From Styela clava (lineage: Eukaryota > Chordata > Ascidiacea > Stolidobranchia > Styelidae): DNA of 64,000 nt. The stretch covers positions 10,221,001 through 10,285,000 of the forward strand of contig NC_135258.1 in NCBI RefSeq assembly GCF_964204865.1, read 5' to 3'. The translations under genes were made by a program, and so were the position numbers. The notes under the pieces are model-generated. The model saw only the letters and a program-made list of their open reading frames with translations, was not told where the DNA came from and did not search any database. This document shows, one piece after another, positions 24,921-36,767 of this stretch (position 1 is the first letter of the stretch; each line of letters opens with the position of its first letter).

Positions 24921-26090
24921 AACTAACTAATTTTCAAGTAGCAAATAAATACATACCATGTATTAAATAAAATATTAATTCCCAGTTTGTCTGCTTTTTA
25001 CCAGGATAGAACGACATTCTGTGTTTTATATGAGCAGGAACTTTCTCTACTGATTGAGTCACGCATTATAATTTTGCAACACTTGTATCAGCGTCGAGTC
25101 TTAAAATCCTAGGATGGCGCTGTGTAGGCTTGATCATTATAATGCAGCACTTGTATTAGAGTGAGGCGATTTCTGGTACTTGATCTTATCAACTCCCATG
25201 TGTGAAGCATAGATTCACATAAGAATGAAGAACCAAAAGCGTTAACAACAGCTCAAATATACGGTGCCTTAAAAACGTCGCGTCCCAAACTTGCCAGCGC
25301 AACCATATTTTTGCCATTAGATGCAGGGCAGAATAACTATAGTCTTTTTCTTTTTACTTCGAAAAATAGTTAACTTATTGTTAGATTGAATATAGGCCCG
25401 CCTTATGATAATTTTGTATTACTCAAATACCTTTGTGGCAATAGTTTGGACGGGTGAATAAAACAAAAACATTACCCGCGGATTGACGTATCGTACGGGT
25501 CGGTTGCTTTAATAGTCAGATAACGACGTAAAGCGGCACATTTTTCCAAACTTCACAATGGTCAGACACATTTTGGCGGAAATAAATACCATGGTTGCCC
25601 TGAAACATTCGGCAACATCAAGGTTGCGCGTTCAGAAAGGTCGGCGAGAATAATACCGTCAAACTTTACAATATTGCATTTGACATAACATGTAAATTAT
25701 CAAGAAAATACATAGCCTAATACAGGGGTGGCCAACACGTCGATCGCCACGTCTCGAGTAGTCAGTCGATCGCGCTTGATGTTGAGTAAATTTAATAACA
25801 TACCCCAAAAAATTGCCTCGAACCAGTTACATACAGCGCCTGTTGTGTGTTTTAAAACACGAAGAATATAGTACTGTAAATGCACAAAATACGATATTCA
25901 CATGCATTAATTGGGTATGGACAAGCCCGATAGAGCATATTATTATGTGACCAATGCAAGTTTCACTACTGCCAAGTTTTAGGAATGAACGTACTGAATA
26001 CCATCTGTCTTGACTGACCAACGATCCTACAACAATTTCTGCAATGTGCTGTGTTATTGTTCCACTCCAGGAGTAGTGTGATAAATTTTA

Positions 26091-26540
26091 TTCGCAACGT
26101 AGCAGTGGCATCAGAATGCCCAAGTTTTTCCCTAATTCCAAGCGACCAATCGGAATTGAAGAAAATAGTAAATTAGTAAATGTAATATTTATGGTTTGAG
26201 AATATTATTTATTCGTTTGTTTAGATAATACATGGATACTTTTTAAGGTTTTTTGATGAATTGAAAACACTTACGACTAACAATTAGACAGGCCCTAGAT
26301 CTGAATTGTATGCTTTTCGCAACGTAGCAGTGGCATCAGAATGCCCAAGTTTTTCCCTAATTCCAAGCGACCAATCGGAATTGAAGAAAATAGTAAATTA
26401 GTAAATGTAATATTTATGGTTTGAGAATATTATTTATTTATTTGTTTAGATAATACATGGATACTATTTAAGGTTTTTTGATGAATTGAAAACACTTACG
26501 ACTAACAATTAGACAGGCCCTAGATCTGAATTGTATGCTT
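26091..26540. repeat. 225 bp tandem duplication inside hAT element A of unit 3
   Basis: The block starting TTCGCAACGTAGCAGTGGC at 26091 is repeated from 26316 with a period of 225 bases and few differences. Units 1 and 2 have at most one copy, so the duplication arose after the triplication. Confidence 0.85.
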
Positions 26541-26676
26541 CGAATAAATCTAAAATAAATAATGAAGCATTTACTCCATTACATAATCAAATTAACAAAT
26601 TGAATGGAGCATTAATATGCAAATTTTTGTCGCAATTCCATTGAGAATGCAACCGCAGAGCCGAGCTTATTGGCAT

Positions 26677-27129
26677 TAGGGATGGCGGAATCGAGCCCGG
26701 ATTCGATTACAGAATCCATTATTCGCGGAATCGACTAGAACTGCACTGGAATTCCTTCACATATATGTATAAACTGCTTCACTGATAGGATGAGTTGCTA
26801 CTACGCCGCAAACTTCATTTTATATATATATATATATTCCGCTGGAAGGCTTTAACGTTTATTTATTTTGAAAATCTCTGTCGGTTCTGAAGGATTTTTT
26901 TGTGCGATTTTGTCTCCTGTGACAGAGATACCAATACTACTTAGTTTTGGCCTTCTTGTCCGTCCAAAATTTGAACATGGTGCTCTTGTTTGATTTCATA
27001 TGGTATTAGGTGGGTAGGTTTATTCGGTAAGATATGTCGAGGAATCGAGATTAGGAATCGCGAATCGAAAATTTAGAAATCGGATAAGAATCGAATACTT
27101 GTAAGTTGAGTACTTACTTGGCATTCTTA
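26677..27129. mobile_element. hAT-type element B nested in element A (unit 3)
   Basis: It runs from TAGGGATGGCGGAATCG to CTTGGCATTCTTA. The 8 bp duplication is best kept here: ATTGGCAT on the left (26669-26676) and ATTGGCAG on the right (27130-27137), one mismatch. This copy clarifies the eroded edges in units 1 and 2. Confidence 0.75.
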
Positions 27130-27601
27130 ATTGGCAGCGGTGGAATTTTTGAATGCGTGTGTGCAGTTATCTGCGCATTCAGTATTCATTCATTTTTGTT
27201 CATGACTTTATTATCAATCAATCGATCGCGAGTTATTTTGAAGATTTTAGTCGATGGTGGTCGAAAGACGGTTGGCCACCCCTGGCCTAATATGTTGGAA
27301 TTTTTGCAGTATTATGATATAAGCAGATACCAAAAACGCCTGACATAAGTAGTGCATAAGTTTAAACAATAGCGCTGTTAGTTATTTGTGCCAATGTTTA
27401 TAAATACATTTGAAGTGGCATGATATTATGTTACACTATTTTATACCTTCAACATTCGGTACATCTCAGTACACTCCATCGATGTGGTACTACTGCCTTT
27501 GAAATTTTTGGTACACCTTGGGGTTGGGGTGTATTGTATACCCGATTGACGAGCACTGCTCTATATTCAATCAAGCCTTTAGAAAAATAAAAATTACTAT
27601 G

Positions 27602-28503
27602 AATGTTCAGTCCACTTACGTTCCACAGCTAGGGTTGACGTATCATGAATTAGGTCTCAGCACAGACAAAGCTCCTCGAGGCACGGCGATGTGTGACCAC
27701 TGCCTTTGTTTATTTGAATCTGTGAATATTCCGTTTCGTGAATAAGAACTAGGGATGCCAGTTATTCGAAAGCTTTCAATTATTCATCGTGGTGCAATAG
27801 AGCGTTGAAAGGGAATGGCAACAAGTGCGGCGATTTTCCAGTATATGGACAATAGGCGAAGCATTGTGTGTAAAGAAGGATATAACTGGTTGTAGTAGTA
27901 GAATGTTTTGTAGCTTACTTGCTATTGGGTCAAGGGTAGAACAAACGCAGTAATAACTAAATGTATATTTGTCAAGTAAAAACCTGGTCAAGTCGGCCTT
28001 ATTTGATTCGAGAGTTTCTTTTTTTTTTAGCAAAGTGAAAGTTTTGTATAGAGAAACACTTTTCTTCGCGTAATTGTCTTAAAGCACGCATATTAAACAT
28101 CTGCTCAATGTACCGAGTATTCCCAGCAGGGTTGCTTTTTGATGGGCTTTGTCTCTTTGATTTGAGCGCTAGTTCAGTAGTTACTTCGCCTTGAGCAAAA
28201 TTGTATAAAAAGTTGTTCGTTGCCATGCTTGTTCTGGCTTTAGTTATGGAAGACATGAGATTGAGAGAGTAACAATTGTTTTTGAAATCTTTCTGATACA
28301 ACATTATGGAATTCACGAGCCACCAGTCTATAAAGCTGGGCTGGTTACCTCGGGATTAGATTTACCCTTAATTGAGGAAAGGTGACATATGCTTCGGTGA
28401 ATATCATATCTGCGTAAAGCTAAGTCAGGGAAAGCCGAGAGTATGTCACGACAGCGATTGTTAACGGAATGCAGTCTAGCATGCATGCAAATCCTAATAA
28501 GTT
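27602..28503. other. Unique sequence between SDR array and first glycosyltransferase gene
   Basis: Similarity to the SDR units stops at 27601. No coding exon, repeat end or RNA gene could be recognised. The last ~150 bases probably hold the promoter and 5' UTR of the gene starting at 28504 or 28579, but no clear TATA element is seen. Confidence 0.4.
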
Positions 28504-30315
28504 ATGGCACGCAAGTTAGACACACGATGTGTTTTCGCACCTAACTTTTTTTGTTTATTTTATTCATGTCTACGAAGGATGAGTCGTTCAATAGTTTTAA
28601 GATTTATATCTTGGTATCAAAATTGTTTGATAATACCTTTGGTTCTGACGGCTATAATATTTGGCGCGTTTCTTCATCAATGGCTTGAAGAGGATATTGA
28701 TAGTCCTCTTGAGCTCACAGATGATATCCATTGGAATTATTCAGACAATTTATTTGTGGTCAAGAATGAAATAAAACTTGAACCAATGTCTGCACATGTC
28801 TTGAAGATATACGAGCACTTGTCAAACTTACAAAAATCAAGTGAGTGCCTTGCGTGTCAACCTGCAGGCGACAGAAGAACACTCTGTGATAAATATCCTG
28901 GAAGATATGGCTGTCCTTCCTACGTTATGATTTGGATTATAATTTCTAATAGACAGGGATATACAACGTTTACCTCGTCTGTTCTTCGAAAATATAACAA
29001 CATAGCGGAAAGTGATATTCATTTGTTGACCGACAGATCAGACGAGATTGACTTCAAAACTTTACAAGGATTGTATGGCAGCGGCGCCAAATACTTTAAT
29101 CCAATCGGCGTAAAGCCAGGTGGAACGATGATACAATATTTGCTTAATAAGTTCCTCATGTCTGAGTACAAATTGTTACTATTGCTGGAGGATGATATGA
29201 TTCTCTTGAAAGATTGGTTAAGTTTCATTGAAGAACATATCACGCACACAGACGGAATACTTTCACTTTATCATCCATCCGTGAACCATAGTTTTGCTTA
29301 TGATTGCGAAAATCAAAAAGGCGAATTATGTGTTGGAGAATCAACACAAAATTCTGGCTTTGTTTTGACAAAATCAATCGCTGAATCTTGGCTTTCAAAA
29401 ATTAATGACTCAAAGTCCCATTATGGATGGAATGAATTACTTGAACAGGATTCAATTGAGCTTTTTTACCCAGTAAAATCTCTCACTATGCACATTGGAC
29501 AACAGCATCAAGATAAAGAAAATTGTGGAACAAATGAAGTAGCGCACAGATTTAATCGTTGCGAATATCCATCATGGATAAAAGAACAAATTGAGTTTTA
29601 TTTTGACAGATGCACAAGTCCGGATGAAATTTATCCAGATGATCCAGACTCTATAGAATTTAAAACAAGAATGAAAAAAAGATTCTGGGTTCGTCCTGCG
29701 ATTTCTTATTCATTTTATGGATACAAAACAAGATATATTGCAATTGCTTTAGGAAACGCTGCTCGTGTATCGAGGATTTATCCTGGCTGGAAGATTTGGC
29801 TATACCATGATGATTCAGTACCAGATCCCTATTTACAGACTTTTTGTGAATATGATGCCAGATTTATTGATATGACCGGAACAAAGTTAATAAATCAAAT
29901 GTCTTGGCGCTTTTTGGTAGCTTCGGAGCCAGTTAAAAGGTGGGCGATTCGGGATATCGATTCTCACTTGTTACGAAGAGGAAAAGCAGCTGTAGATGAA
30001 TGGATTGTTTCAGGTAAAAAGTTCCATATTATTAAAGATCATCCCAATCATTCTAAGCATGCAATAAACGGCGGAAGTTGGGGAGGAAATTCCGAAGCTA
30101 TGCCTCATATGAGAGAAGAACTTGAAAAATATGTCATCACCAATGCTTACATGGAAGACATGAATTTTCTAAAAGATATCGTTTGGCCTGTTGCTGAAAA
30201 ATCAGCCTGGATAAACGATGCATACTCTATTCACATGTTTGGTGAAGACCATCCTTTCCCTACCAAATTAGAAGTTGACTGGTCTTTTGTATGTAATGTA
30301 ATTTTATATCCGTGA
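28504..30315 (+). CDS. Two-domain glycosyltransferase-like type II membrane protein, paralogue 1, intronless (603 aa)
   Basis: A single open frame of 603 codons; ATG at 28579 (residue 26) is the likelier start because it aligns with the second paralogue. A hydrophobic segment at about 41-56 followed by acidic residues looks like a type II Golgi/ER anchor. The first lumenal domain (about 115-370) has paired cysteines (CLAC, CDKYPGRYGC), ISNRQGY, a GT-A-like acidic motif LLEDDMILLKDW (EDD 229-231) and LYHPSV, an order reminiscent of PGAP4/TMEM246-type transferases. The second domain (about 397-600) carries RPAISYSFYGYKTRY, KRWAIRDIDSHLLRRGKAAVDEW (RDIDS 483-487), a DHPNH segment and INGGSWGG. 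I associate that motif set with bacterial and giant-virus glycosyltransferase-like proteins. Both domains keep putative metal-binding acidic motifs. It lacks introns, unlike the SDR genes around it. AATAAA is at 30352-30357, 37 bases past the stop. Acceptor and donor sugars are unknown. Confidence 0.85.
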   Translation: MARKLDTRCVFAPNFFCLFYSCLRRMSRSIVLRFISWYQNCLIIPLVLTAIIFGAFLHQWLEEDIDSPLELTDDIHWNYSDNLFVVKNEIKLEPMSAHVLKIYEHLSNLQKSSECLACQPAGDRRTLCDKYPGRYGCPSYVMIWIIISNRQGYTTFTSSVLRKYNNIAESDIHLLTDRSDEIDFKTLQGLYGSGAKYFNPIGVKPGGTMIQYLLNKFLMSEYKLLLLLEDDMILLKDWLSFIEEHITHTDGILSLYHPSVNHSFAYDCENQKGELCVGESTQNSGFVLTKSIAESWLSKINDSKSHYGWNELLEQDSIELFYPVKSLTMHIGQQHQDKENCGTNEVAHRFNRCEYPSWIKEQIEFYFDRCTSPDEIYPDDPDSIEFKTRMKKRFWVRPAISYSFYGYKTRYIAIALGNAARVSRIYPGWKIWLYHDDSVPDPYLQTFCEYDARFIDMTGTKLINQMSWRFLVASEPVKRWAIRDIDSHLLRRGKAAVDEWIVSGKKFHIIKDHPNHSKHAINGGSWGGNSEAMPHMREELEKYVITNAYMEDMNFLKDIVWPVAEKSAWINDAYSIHMFGEDHPFPTKLEVDWSFVCNVILYP

Positions 30316-32065
30316 ATATGCACTATAATTTGACAATAGTAAAAAAAATATAATAAAGTAAACATTAAGTACGTTTACAATGCAACTTAAATAACTCCTC
30401 TCTATCCAAGAAGATAATACTACGTGTACAGCCTTGGATAGGACTTTTCAAGTCTTGGGTCACCAATTGAACCTGATATTTGAAAACTTCGAGGTCCAAA
30501 AATACTCTAATGTATTCCTAACATTTAACTTGGTTAAATGAACTTCCTATTTTATTAATTTGAATTTTATAAAAATTGTTCCCTTCCCTAATATTCGTGT
30601 AAATATCTTTCACTGTCAGTTGACGCCAGCTGTTTTTATTATTATCTAGTCTAGTTTCTGTGATTTTATCTTTTAATCGCTGATTTTTATATCCATTTTT
30701 ACTGTGTGTGTTTATAACAAGCGGTGGGCATAACAGTTGAGGGCTCAAATTTGTTTAGTTCAAACTGCACGAAGAACGAGGGGCGACTTTTTACAACTAA
30801 ATTTAAATATGGTTCTCTGAAAAAGTACGCTAAGACGATTCTATAAAGAAATAGATTTGTGGTAGTGTCCACCAAAACTTTAGCACATCGACTTATTTAG
30901 AAAATATAACCAGCCCTTAGGATGTTACGAAATAATATTCGGAAATTCGCACTAACACCAGCGTAAAAAAAAACTAGCACGGCACCCACCTCACGTGTGT
31001 CAACGGCACAAATTTGTGATCCCGGAAATTATTATAGGCATGCAAATTCTGTGCGAGACGAATGCAATACAGCAACTGCACCTCTACTGAATATTTTGCT
31101 GCATCTGTCATTTATAACTTCCAATATATACCGATAGAAATTTGTAGGAAAAGACACGACAAATGGAGCACTGTTCTCGATACGACGGTTTAATTGGTAA
31201 ATCATATGGCAGAACTCTATATCCTAGATCACCACTTAGGCCTTAGAAACTATCAACCACGATGTGTCCACCCAAATCCTGTTTAAAATTTCAACCTCAT
31301 CATTAACGAATAGAAAGTGACATTACATATCGTCACGCTAATAACCGAATCGCGTAAGTCATTTTTAGCAGTTTTGAGAAAAACTTTCTAATGATATTGT
31401 TATGCCATTGAGAGTCAATAATTTGCCATGGTTCAATTTTTTGATCATAGCCGGATTTAAGTTAATTTGTATGACGTAGTTGAGTGACGTCAAAATGGCG
31501 CACTGTGACTTAGGCAGAAATGTGTCTATGACTTGGGGACATACGCAATTTTGCAACTTCACTATATGCACCAGTCCTGAAAACTAAAAATTCCGAAAAC
31601 GAATGTAATTCTCAGTATCCACAATGTCTAATCCCCAAAATAGCTAATCAGTTTCAATTACATTATTTTTTATGTTTAAAAATATATATTTCGTCAATAA
31701 AACACGTTCTGCACACCCACCGAAATAAGACTGAGATTAAATACAAAGAATAAAACAGCGATGCACCCAATATAAAAGTTAACCAAGGTGAATTGGACTC
31801 GGACAATGAATATCACAAGTGCACTCCTTCCTATACCGAAGTATAAATTCAAATTAATACGCGCTAAGCTAGAATCCGAGATGCAAAAACTCGAAAATAC
31901 TTCGCCGAGGTTATTTTGTCTTTGTTACGTCACAATAGTGCTGCGTTACCTATGATAATTCATTATGACGAAAAGTTCGAAACGAGCGAGTTCGAAAACT
32001 GTGATAAATTATAGTCTGGTGACGCCCCAAAGGTGAGGGTGCAGATCCGATGCGCATTCATCATA
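30316..32065. other. Intergenic region
   Basis: After the polyadenylation signal at 30352-30357, no exon, RNA gene or bounded repeat is recognised. Short open frames lack any family signature. Confidence 0.4.
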
Positions 32066-32403
32066 CCGTGTTTCCCCGGAAATAAGACTGGGTCTTATTT
32101 CAATTTTCCTCCGAAAAATAACACTAGGGCTTATTTTCGGGGGAGGTCTTATATTTTCATTTATCAAAAACAACATTACAAAGTAGGGAATTATGATATT
32201 TCCAAATATACAAAATATGAAAACCGATATCCATTTACTTACAAATACATTAACACGTTTTTACTTCAAATAACTGCAAAACATAGATTATTCATCGTTT
32301 AAATCGTGTAGGAGAGATGCTTGCTATCGACTAGGTTAAAAAAAGTTCGCGGTAAGGACTAGGCCTTATTTTAAGGGGAGGGCTTATTTTCGGGGAAATA
32401 CGG
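32066..32403. mobile_element. Tc1/mariner-like MITE with CCGTGTTTCCCCG ends (338 bp)
   Basis: The ends CCGTGTTTCCCCGGAAATAAG and CTTATTTTCGGGGAAATACGG are inverted repeats flanked by the dinucleotide TA on both sides (32064-32065 and 32404-32405). A TA target is typical of Tc1/mariner elements. The repeat continues inward with TCTTATTT motifs. The element contains no transposase. A truncated relative sits at 49146-49313 inside the fold-back element. Confidence 0.8.
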
Positions 32404-32515
32404 TATGTAAAATTCACCATTCTCATAGGATATTGACTTCAAGGCTTGAAGATTTTTCAAATTTACCGAAGGCAAAGGTAAGTCTGGTTGATGATATAGT
32501 GGAGAAAGCCGTAAA

Positions 32516-33318
32516 CAGTGGTTCTTAACTTTTGTGAGCCTGTCGAACCCCTACGCTCTTCTGCAAGCTTTCGTCGAACCTCATCGTAGAAAGCGGTTTC
32601 ATAAAGAGAAAGCTAATTTTATGCCAGGCTATAGAAAATGATTATTATGGTGTGACTTTATATCTCAATGCATGTGTAAAATGTAATTTTGTAGAAACGG
32701 AAGATAATATTATGCATCAAAAACCTTTGGTAGCTCAAATAGGCGTTTTAATGCATTGTATTGTAGAAATAGAGATATCATATATCGTCTCATCTCCATA
32801 TTGAAGTTGTCCAGAACAGATGTTCATGATTTTAAGCAACCATAGTACTTGAAATTCAAAAACGCCTTGATTTTATATTCATTCAGGTACATTTACTTTT
32901 CTACTTATCCGTAAAACTGAGTTACATAATTAGATATAATAATATGTCGTTCACGCAAATATTTAGCTTTAAACCTATAGTTTGTCATAAATCTATATCT
33001 ATAGGTATTTTGTGCTCAAAAGCAGAAAGCGCCATCATTGAGAAGTACACCAAGCGCATAACATATGTGGCCATGTACTTGAATCCACTGTAGAACAGTC
33101 TTTGACAGATCCCCTAAAAGGCATATTTACCATCTACGCACAGCAGCTACACACGTCTAAGCTATTTTATGAGTTGTTCAAACGTGTAAACTCGTATATC
33201 AGTGATAAACTACATATTGGTTTCATGATATAAAACTGTTTCGAATGACCTTCGTCGAACCCCTAGTGCAGCTCCACCGAACTCAGGGGTTCGATCGAAC
33301 CCGGGTTAAGAAACACTG
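32516..33318. mobile_element. hAT-type element with CAGTGGTTCTTAAC ends (~803 bp)
   Basis: Left end CAGTGGTTCTTAACTT, right end GGGTTAAGAAACACTG; the subterminal GTCGAACCCC is mirrored by GGTTCGATCG on the right. GCCGTAAA precedes the element and (G)CCGTAACA follows it, a 7 of 8 match, so the duplication is slightly eroded. No transposase frame is seen. Confidence 0.75.
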
Positions 33319-33712
33319 CCGTAACAGATCAGTTTTTATATGAATCACCCTACGAACTGTAATTCGAAGGCCTCGACCTCATCGTGGTCAACGAAACCGA
33401 GTGCTGCTTTCGTATATACTTGATTCCAACAAAATTTGCCACCTGCTCAACATATTGTCAAGCTTGATATGGACGATTCAAAATAGCTACTAAACGTTCT
33501 TAGAAACAAGTTTGATATTTTATCTAGATTCAATCCGGAGCTAAGCTCAACACAGACAGACACCCTATACATGCAGTCTGAACACGGCTGTATGCTACAA
33601 CTTTCATTTTATGGTTTCGGTTTGTTGCAACTTTGAGACAATTTTTCGTATTGAAATTTTAAATTTTTCATTATATAGATTATAGAGGATTGTTCAAGTT
33701 TGCATGAACAAA

Positions 33713-36700
33713 TTACGAAACCAATGCACCGGATTCAATTGGCAGTGATATTCCAGTAATATGTGGGGAAGAACACAAGAATAATATTCCATCTGCTATT
33801 GTCTTCGGCTCCATAAATCCGAACGGTTGAAGTTTTTCGAAGTCTGCTTTGCTCTATATAGAGTAAACGTATTTGTGGAAAATAAATAAAGAGTAAAGTG
33901 GGCAATGCTACTATACGCCTATGAAAATATTTTATAGAAGTTTTTTGTATGTGAATAAATTCAATAGTAATGGCATAAGTAAAGCAAGTGGATACAAAAA
34001 GATTTCTAAACTTACTTTTTCCAAGATATCTTCTGGTACAGTCCGTATCTCTGTATTTGCTTCATTGTTTGTTACAACAGTTCCTGGGCTTCAAGAGGTA
34101 AAAAAATTATTATATAGTATAATATTAAAAAGAAAATCTAGAGCTGCAAGAATAGGCACTATGTTCAAGTCTGAAAGGCCAAAATTGAAATTTTCGTTAT
34201 AGTTAAAAAAACGTAAAAATAAAAGTAAAATTTTGCATTTATTTATCAAAATTAAAACATGAATTTTTGCACCAAGCGAGATGAAGCCAAATGTTTCAGA
34301 ATTTAGGATTTTGAAACTAAAGTTTTAAAGTGTTAACACAGAAAACATTTTGGGTGAAGTAACTTTGGTCTCTTACTCTAACCCTTACTTGACACTGTTA
34401 ACTCGAATACCAAAGGGGCTACATTCCGCCGCAAATCCTCTAGTAAAATGATCCAATGCGCATTTCAACATTCCATAATGTACTTTTCGTGTAGCGTTAA
34501 AATGACGCAACCCAAGAAGACTCGAAACATTGACAACGCAACCTGAAATATATTTTTATTTCTTTTAATTATTTTTTTATAGTTACTATACTAGATCTTC
34601 GGCTTATAAGTTTTGCTTTGAGACTTTTGAGTATCAAAGATTCTACCTCGTTGAAGTCGATTTTTTCATATCACTGGAGCAACTTACTATTTTCAAAAGA
34701 ACCGAAATCGTTTCGGTTCGCCATTGCTTTCACAATTTATTACACTATGATTAGCTGGTGTGCATAGGATTTGCCCCCAACAAGTGTAACTGCGATGACA
34801 ACACAGTCAAATCAAATGCTTTAACCGCCTCAGTACGAAAAGTGACAACTTTCAAATATACCACAGGACACGTGTAACTCGAGTGAATGATTTGATTCGA
34901 CATGAATTTCGATGGCGAGTCATGAGTTTTATAGTCAACTGGGCGATTTTAATTTGCAGTCAGTTGCCTAAATCCAACCCGAGCACTTCAGAAGAAGATA
35001 TACAGGAAAATGAGAAAGCTAGAAAAAAGTAACCACTCATTACTTCTCAAGTACATTTCTCACCTTTCGTTTTCTTTAAATGTGGCAACGCGAATTTACA
35101 AAGGAAGACTGGTGCTCGTAGATTCGTTCGATACAACAACTCAAAATCTTCAAGTTCCATCTAAATATATATCATGTTTGTTGTCGTAAAATTTATGTGA
35201 TTCATACGCTTATTAAACAAAATAGAATACTCTACTTACATCGGCAATGTAACCAAACAATCCACGGCCGGCATTGTTCACCAAGATATCGATGGAAGAA
35301 AATTTTTCGACGGTTTTACTAATTACGGTTCCCAGATTTTCAAATTCGGATAAATCTACAACGATTTCGAACACCTGTAAATTTACGAACTCATAATGTA
35401 CTGAGGTATATGCAGTCACTTCCAAGACGAATCGGATAAATAAATGGATATAGGAATTCTTAATTGTCCGCGATTGGATCGGAATTATTTCAGTTAGGTA
35501 TTTTAATGAAAAAAATATATCAAAGTGTGACAGTTACAATATCCCAGGGTCTTCATTAATTGAATGCTCATACTATGCAGTCTTCACAAATAAGCAGATT
35601 TTGCTCCCGCTATATTGAACAGGAGAGAAATGCTCAAACTTCCGAGTTTCGCGTAGCAAGAATTTACAGAATCAAACCGGACAGTCATAGTTCCCATGGA
35701 TAAAATAATACAGCGAAATTTTGGACGAAATATCAGATTCATACGAAATTTAGAAATGAATAAAAGTAATAGCCTTCCGGCAGAATCAATCTTCAACCAC
35801 TGAAAATTTTGAAGCAATTGGTCCAGTATTCGAAGAGAAAAACGATTTTTTTAATGATAACGATGATGAATAACAAGAACAACAACATAATATTGAAACG
35901 ATCGTTATGTCCACTAACGTGTCCAAAAACGAATTTTTTTGAATTACGTTCAGTGGTTATTTAATGTTCAATATTACCCCACTGAACTAAATAAAATAGT
36001 ATAAAAATAATACTTTAAATATATTTATAAAGTGAAAATATTTTCAAAATCAACAGACTTAAAAGGCTAGAAACCGTTTAGGATAGAATTCAATTATTCC
36101 CTTTTGAACAATTATCCCTAAATCACGGACTGTTTGGGATGTATAGATGCAATGAATAATGCGAGTTTGATCCGAACTAGTCCAATTATTCACGGCTGAG
36201 CTATAGAGTCTATCTTTATATGTCACTATAATAATCACCAACCTCTACCCCGGCATCTCGACATGCCTTTGCTGTATTTGCCAATCCTGCTTTTTCTTTG
36301 TCACAAATAGATAGGTTCGCCCCTTCTTTTGCAAATTCAATTGCGGTAGCTGCACCAATGCCGCTTGCTGCTCCTGTTGAGATAAACTAATTTATTTCAT
36401 GACAAATAGAGTAAATGCGCGGTTGCTTTTCGCAAGAGAACTTCTCAGAGCCTGTGAATTCTTAGTAAAGATAGTTAGTAACACTCAATTCCACGTAAAA
36501 AATGAATTCGTGCTAGCAGGTTCCAATGCTTCTTGCCGTCCATGATGGTTCATATATACGATTGCTCATTCCACCACCAAGTCCATTTCATCTGAATTCA
36601 ATACTCCTATCGTTGTTAATAGGAATCAAAGTTCGACATATTATTTAACTATCTTATCTGCTTTTCCCTCTGTAGTTCCCTACTCAGGTAATTCATCCCA

Positions 36701-36767
36701 AACCTGATGTTTTACACAATGCTTTCTTACCTGTAACGATCACAACCTTCCCAGTAAATCTACTCAT
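33713..36767 (-). CDS. Short-chain dehydrogenase/reductase, diverged paralogue 4 (7 exons, 255 aa)
   Basis: Coding exons in transcript order: 36767-36731, 36373-36243, 35374-35240, 35160-35064, 34542-34389, 34088-34016 and 33853-33713 (768 nt). The protein starts MSRFTGKVVIVTG. Motifs are TGAASGIG at 12-19, NNAG 89-92, NVSS 138-141, Y156/K160 (YGMLK), NPG and the C-terminal ITGISLPIESG. It is a classical SDR with all catalytic elements. Exon 5 is 154 nt, exactly the sum of exons 5 and 6 (117 + 37) of the other four SDR genes, so one intron has been removed precisely. Exon 7 is three codons longer than in the others. The gene is on the opposite strand to the triplicated copies and is clearly diverged from them. 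The stop TAA is at 33713-33715. Confidence 0.87.

Larger units (their letters stand above)
25723..27284. mobile_element. hAT element A, copy in SDR unit 3 (1,562 bp)
   Basis: Termini CAGGGGTGGCCAAC and GTTGGCCACCCCTG; left duplication GCCTAATA, right GCCTAATA reading into TGTTGG. It is longer than the other copies mainly because of a 225 bp internal tandem duplication. It contains nested element B at 26677-27129. Confidence 0.9.
6857..27601 (+). repeat. Three direct tandem copies of a ~6.2 kb SDR gene unit
   Basis: Unit 1 is 6857-13089 (6,233 bp), unit 2 is 13090-21193 (8,104 bp) and unit 3 is 21194-27601 (6,408 bp). Each begins with TTTTACCATCATTT (ACAATCATTT in unit 3) and ends with AAAAATTACTATG. 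Exons, introns and the 3' flank are near-identical throughout. The extra length of unit 2 is a later 1,990 bp hAT insertion. The extra length of unit 3 includes a 225 bp internal duplication. To the left of 6854 and right of 27601 the similarity stops abruptly. Both internal junctions are ACTATG joined to TTTTAC, sharing the bases ATG with the outer left (AAAATG) and outer right (ACTATG) flanks. Confidence 0.92.

Noticed and set aside
28504-30315. Processed pseudogene interpretation of the intronless glycosyltransferase gene
   Set aside because: The frame is fully open over 603 codons, motifs are intact, a paralogue with a similar open frame exists, and there is no poly-A tract with flanking target duplication beyond a short A-rich 3' UTR.
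34016-36767. SDR paralogue 4 as a pseudogene because exon sizes differ
   Set aside because: All splice sites are GT/AG, the frame is open for 255 codons and every catalytic motif is present; the size change equals an exact intron loss.
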